NCBI GenBank assembly: GCA_002426555.1
Contig: DIQU01000043.1
Location: 1 to 23,350 of the forward strand
DNA from: Firmicutes bacterium UBA5454
GTDB taxonomy: Bacteria; Bacillota; Clostridia; Caldicoprobacterales; DTU083
Reading direction: 5' to 3'
DNA: 23,350 nt
Each line of letters opens with the position of its first letter. The stretch's first letter is position 1. Under the pieces are notes generated by a model. The model saw nothing but the letters and a program-made list of their open reading frames with translations. It ran no database searches and was not told where the DNA came from. Position numbers and translations under genes: made by a program. Below, in pieces: positions 22,756 to 23,350 of this stretch.

Positions 22756-23172
22756 TTATTTGTAATGAAGATTCAATTCATTGGTACCGGCAGACTTTCC
22801 ATCGATGTCCAATTGGTACTTGAGATTCAAGCTGCCTTCTTCTGTACCCAGCTCATGGCGAACACGGGTTGGGTATACTTCCATTTTGATGTATCCTAAA
22901 GGAGTTGCACGACTGTCAACATATTTTTTCCCTCGCTGGAACAAAAATTTAGATGTTGTTGTTCCGGTTCGCTGCATGGATACACCATTATCCATAATGG
23001 AAAATCGGGTTTTAGTGCCTGCTTTGCCGGATATTTCACTTTCATCATACTCAATATGAAAAATCCCGTTTTGTTCAAGCAAGCGACCTTCTGTAATCAA
23101 TTCTATGCTTCTGTTTTCTCCATCAGTACTTCTATGACTTCCTTTTATGGTAAGCATAATTCGCCTGTCCAT
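22756..23172 (-). CDS. ywiB: YwiB-like DUF1934 beta-barrel protein
   Basis: The 138-residue protein is almost entirely beta-strand and fits the calycin-like DUF1934 family (YwiB in Bacillus): IMLTIKGSHRS, then FHIEYDES, TTTSKFLFQRGKKY, and the conserved MEVYPTRVRHEL followed by GSLNLKYQLDIDG. The family's function is unknown. In Firmicutes it often lies next to argS, which is not in the window. ATG 23172 is chosen because GGGAGGT lies just upstream; the TTG at 23187 precedes that site. It has its own good promoter. Confidence 0.88.
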   Translation of the reverse strand: MDRRIMLTIKGSHRSTDGENRSIELITEGRLLEQNGIFHIEYDESEISGKAGTKTRFSIMDNGVSMQRTGTTTSKFLFQRGKKYVDSRATPLGYIKMEVYPTRVRHELGTEEGSLNLKYQLDIDGKSAGTNELNLHYK

Positions 23173-23196
23173 TTTACCTCCCCCCAATCAGGTATC

Positions 23197-23225
23197 ATGA
23201 TATCCTTATTCGTTCATAACGTCAA
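23197..23225 (-). promoter_or_regulatory. Sigma-A promoter of the DUF1934 gene
   Basis: Minus strand TTGACG (23225-23220), 17 bases, TATCAT (23202-23197), each matching consensus in five of six positions. RNA would start near 23190, giving a short leader with the GGGAGG ribosome-binding site. Confidence 0.72.
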
Positions 23226-23290
23226 CATATTCCTGTTGCATCTCTTTCTTTCAGCTCTATTTTACTATGGTGAATTAAAAGTTACAAGCT

Positions 23291-23350
<60 letters not shown>

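Overview
The window looks like the chromosome of an endospore-forming member of the Firmicutes, most likely class Clostridia. The right three quarters (about 5.5-23.3 kb), almost all on the minus strand, carry blocks whose gene order is conserved in this group: DUF1934 - rho - ytvI - rpmE - DUF1385/yqhQ - prmC - prfA - sua5 - ywlE - rpiA - upp - ywmB - murA, then an ABC exporter, spoIID, spoIIQ and finally the 5' end of spoIIID. Ribosome-binding sites are strong AGGAGG-type sequences, and sigma-A and sporulation-type promoters can be read. Genus or species cannot be determined from this window.

Region 1 (1-5.5 kb, plus strand, visibly more AT-rich) is a defence island. It has the C-terminal part of a ThsA-like protein (SLOG domain) followed by a TIR-like ThsB, which together form a Thoeris system. 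Next come a wrecked XerC-like tyrosine recombinase (minus strand), a PHP-plus-ABC-type-ATPase protein (TrlF-like) with an overlapping 100-residue partner, and a 187-residue protein with a hydrophobic C-terminus and a motif reminiscent of AbiTii-type tails. About 500 bp of non-coding DNA with several hairpins closes the island.

The border between island and host lies inside spoIIID. The minus-strand reading frame at 5666-5514 matches SpoIIID through the HTH sequence STVHK, then switches abruptly to 11 unrelated residues and a stop. The island therefore seems to sit inside a mother-cell sporulation regulator. This resembles the skin element in sigK, and it raises the possibility of an unrecognised intervening element that is excised during sporulation. 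The other end of the element is outside the window.

Region 2 (5.5-8.0 kb) holds the forespore/mother-cell engulfment genes spoIIQ and spoIID plus a 35-residue membrane microprotein. Region 3 (8.0-10.7 kb) is a two-gene ABC exporter, then a 42-residue plus-strand hydrophobic protein behind a near-perfect sigma-K-type promoter. Region 4 (10.8-19.2 kb) is housekeeping: MurA (apparently starting at an AUA codon), YwmB, uracil salvage, RpiA in the slot usually held by RpiB, the arginine-phosphatase YwlE, tRNA t6A synthesis, and release factor 1 with its methyltransferase. Region 5 (19-23.3 kb) has L31, YtvI, a Rho with disordered regions at both ends, and a DUF1934 protein. The window ends in a 7-bp tandem repeat.
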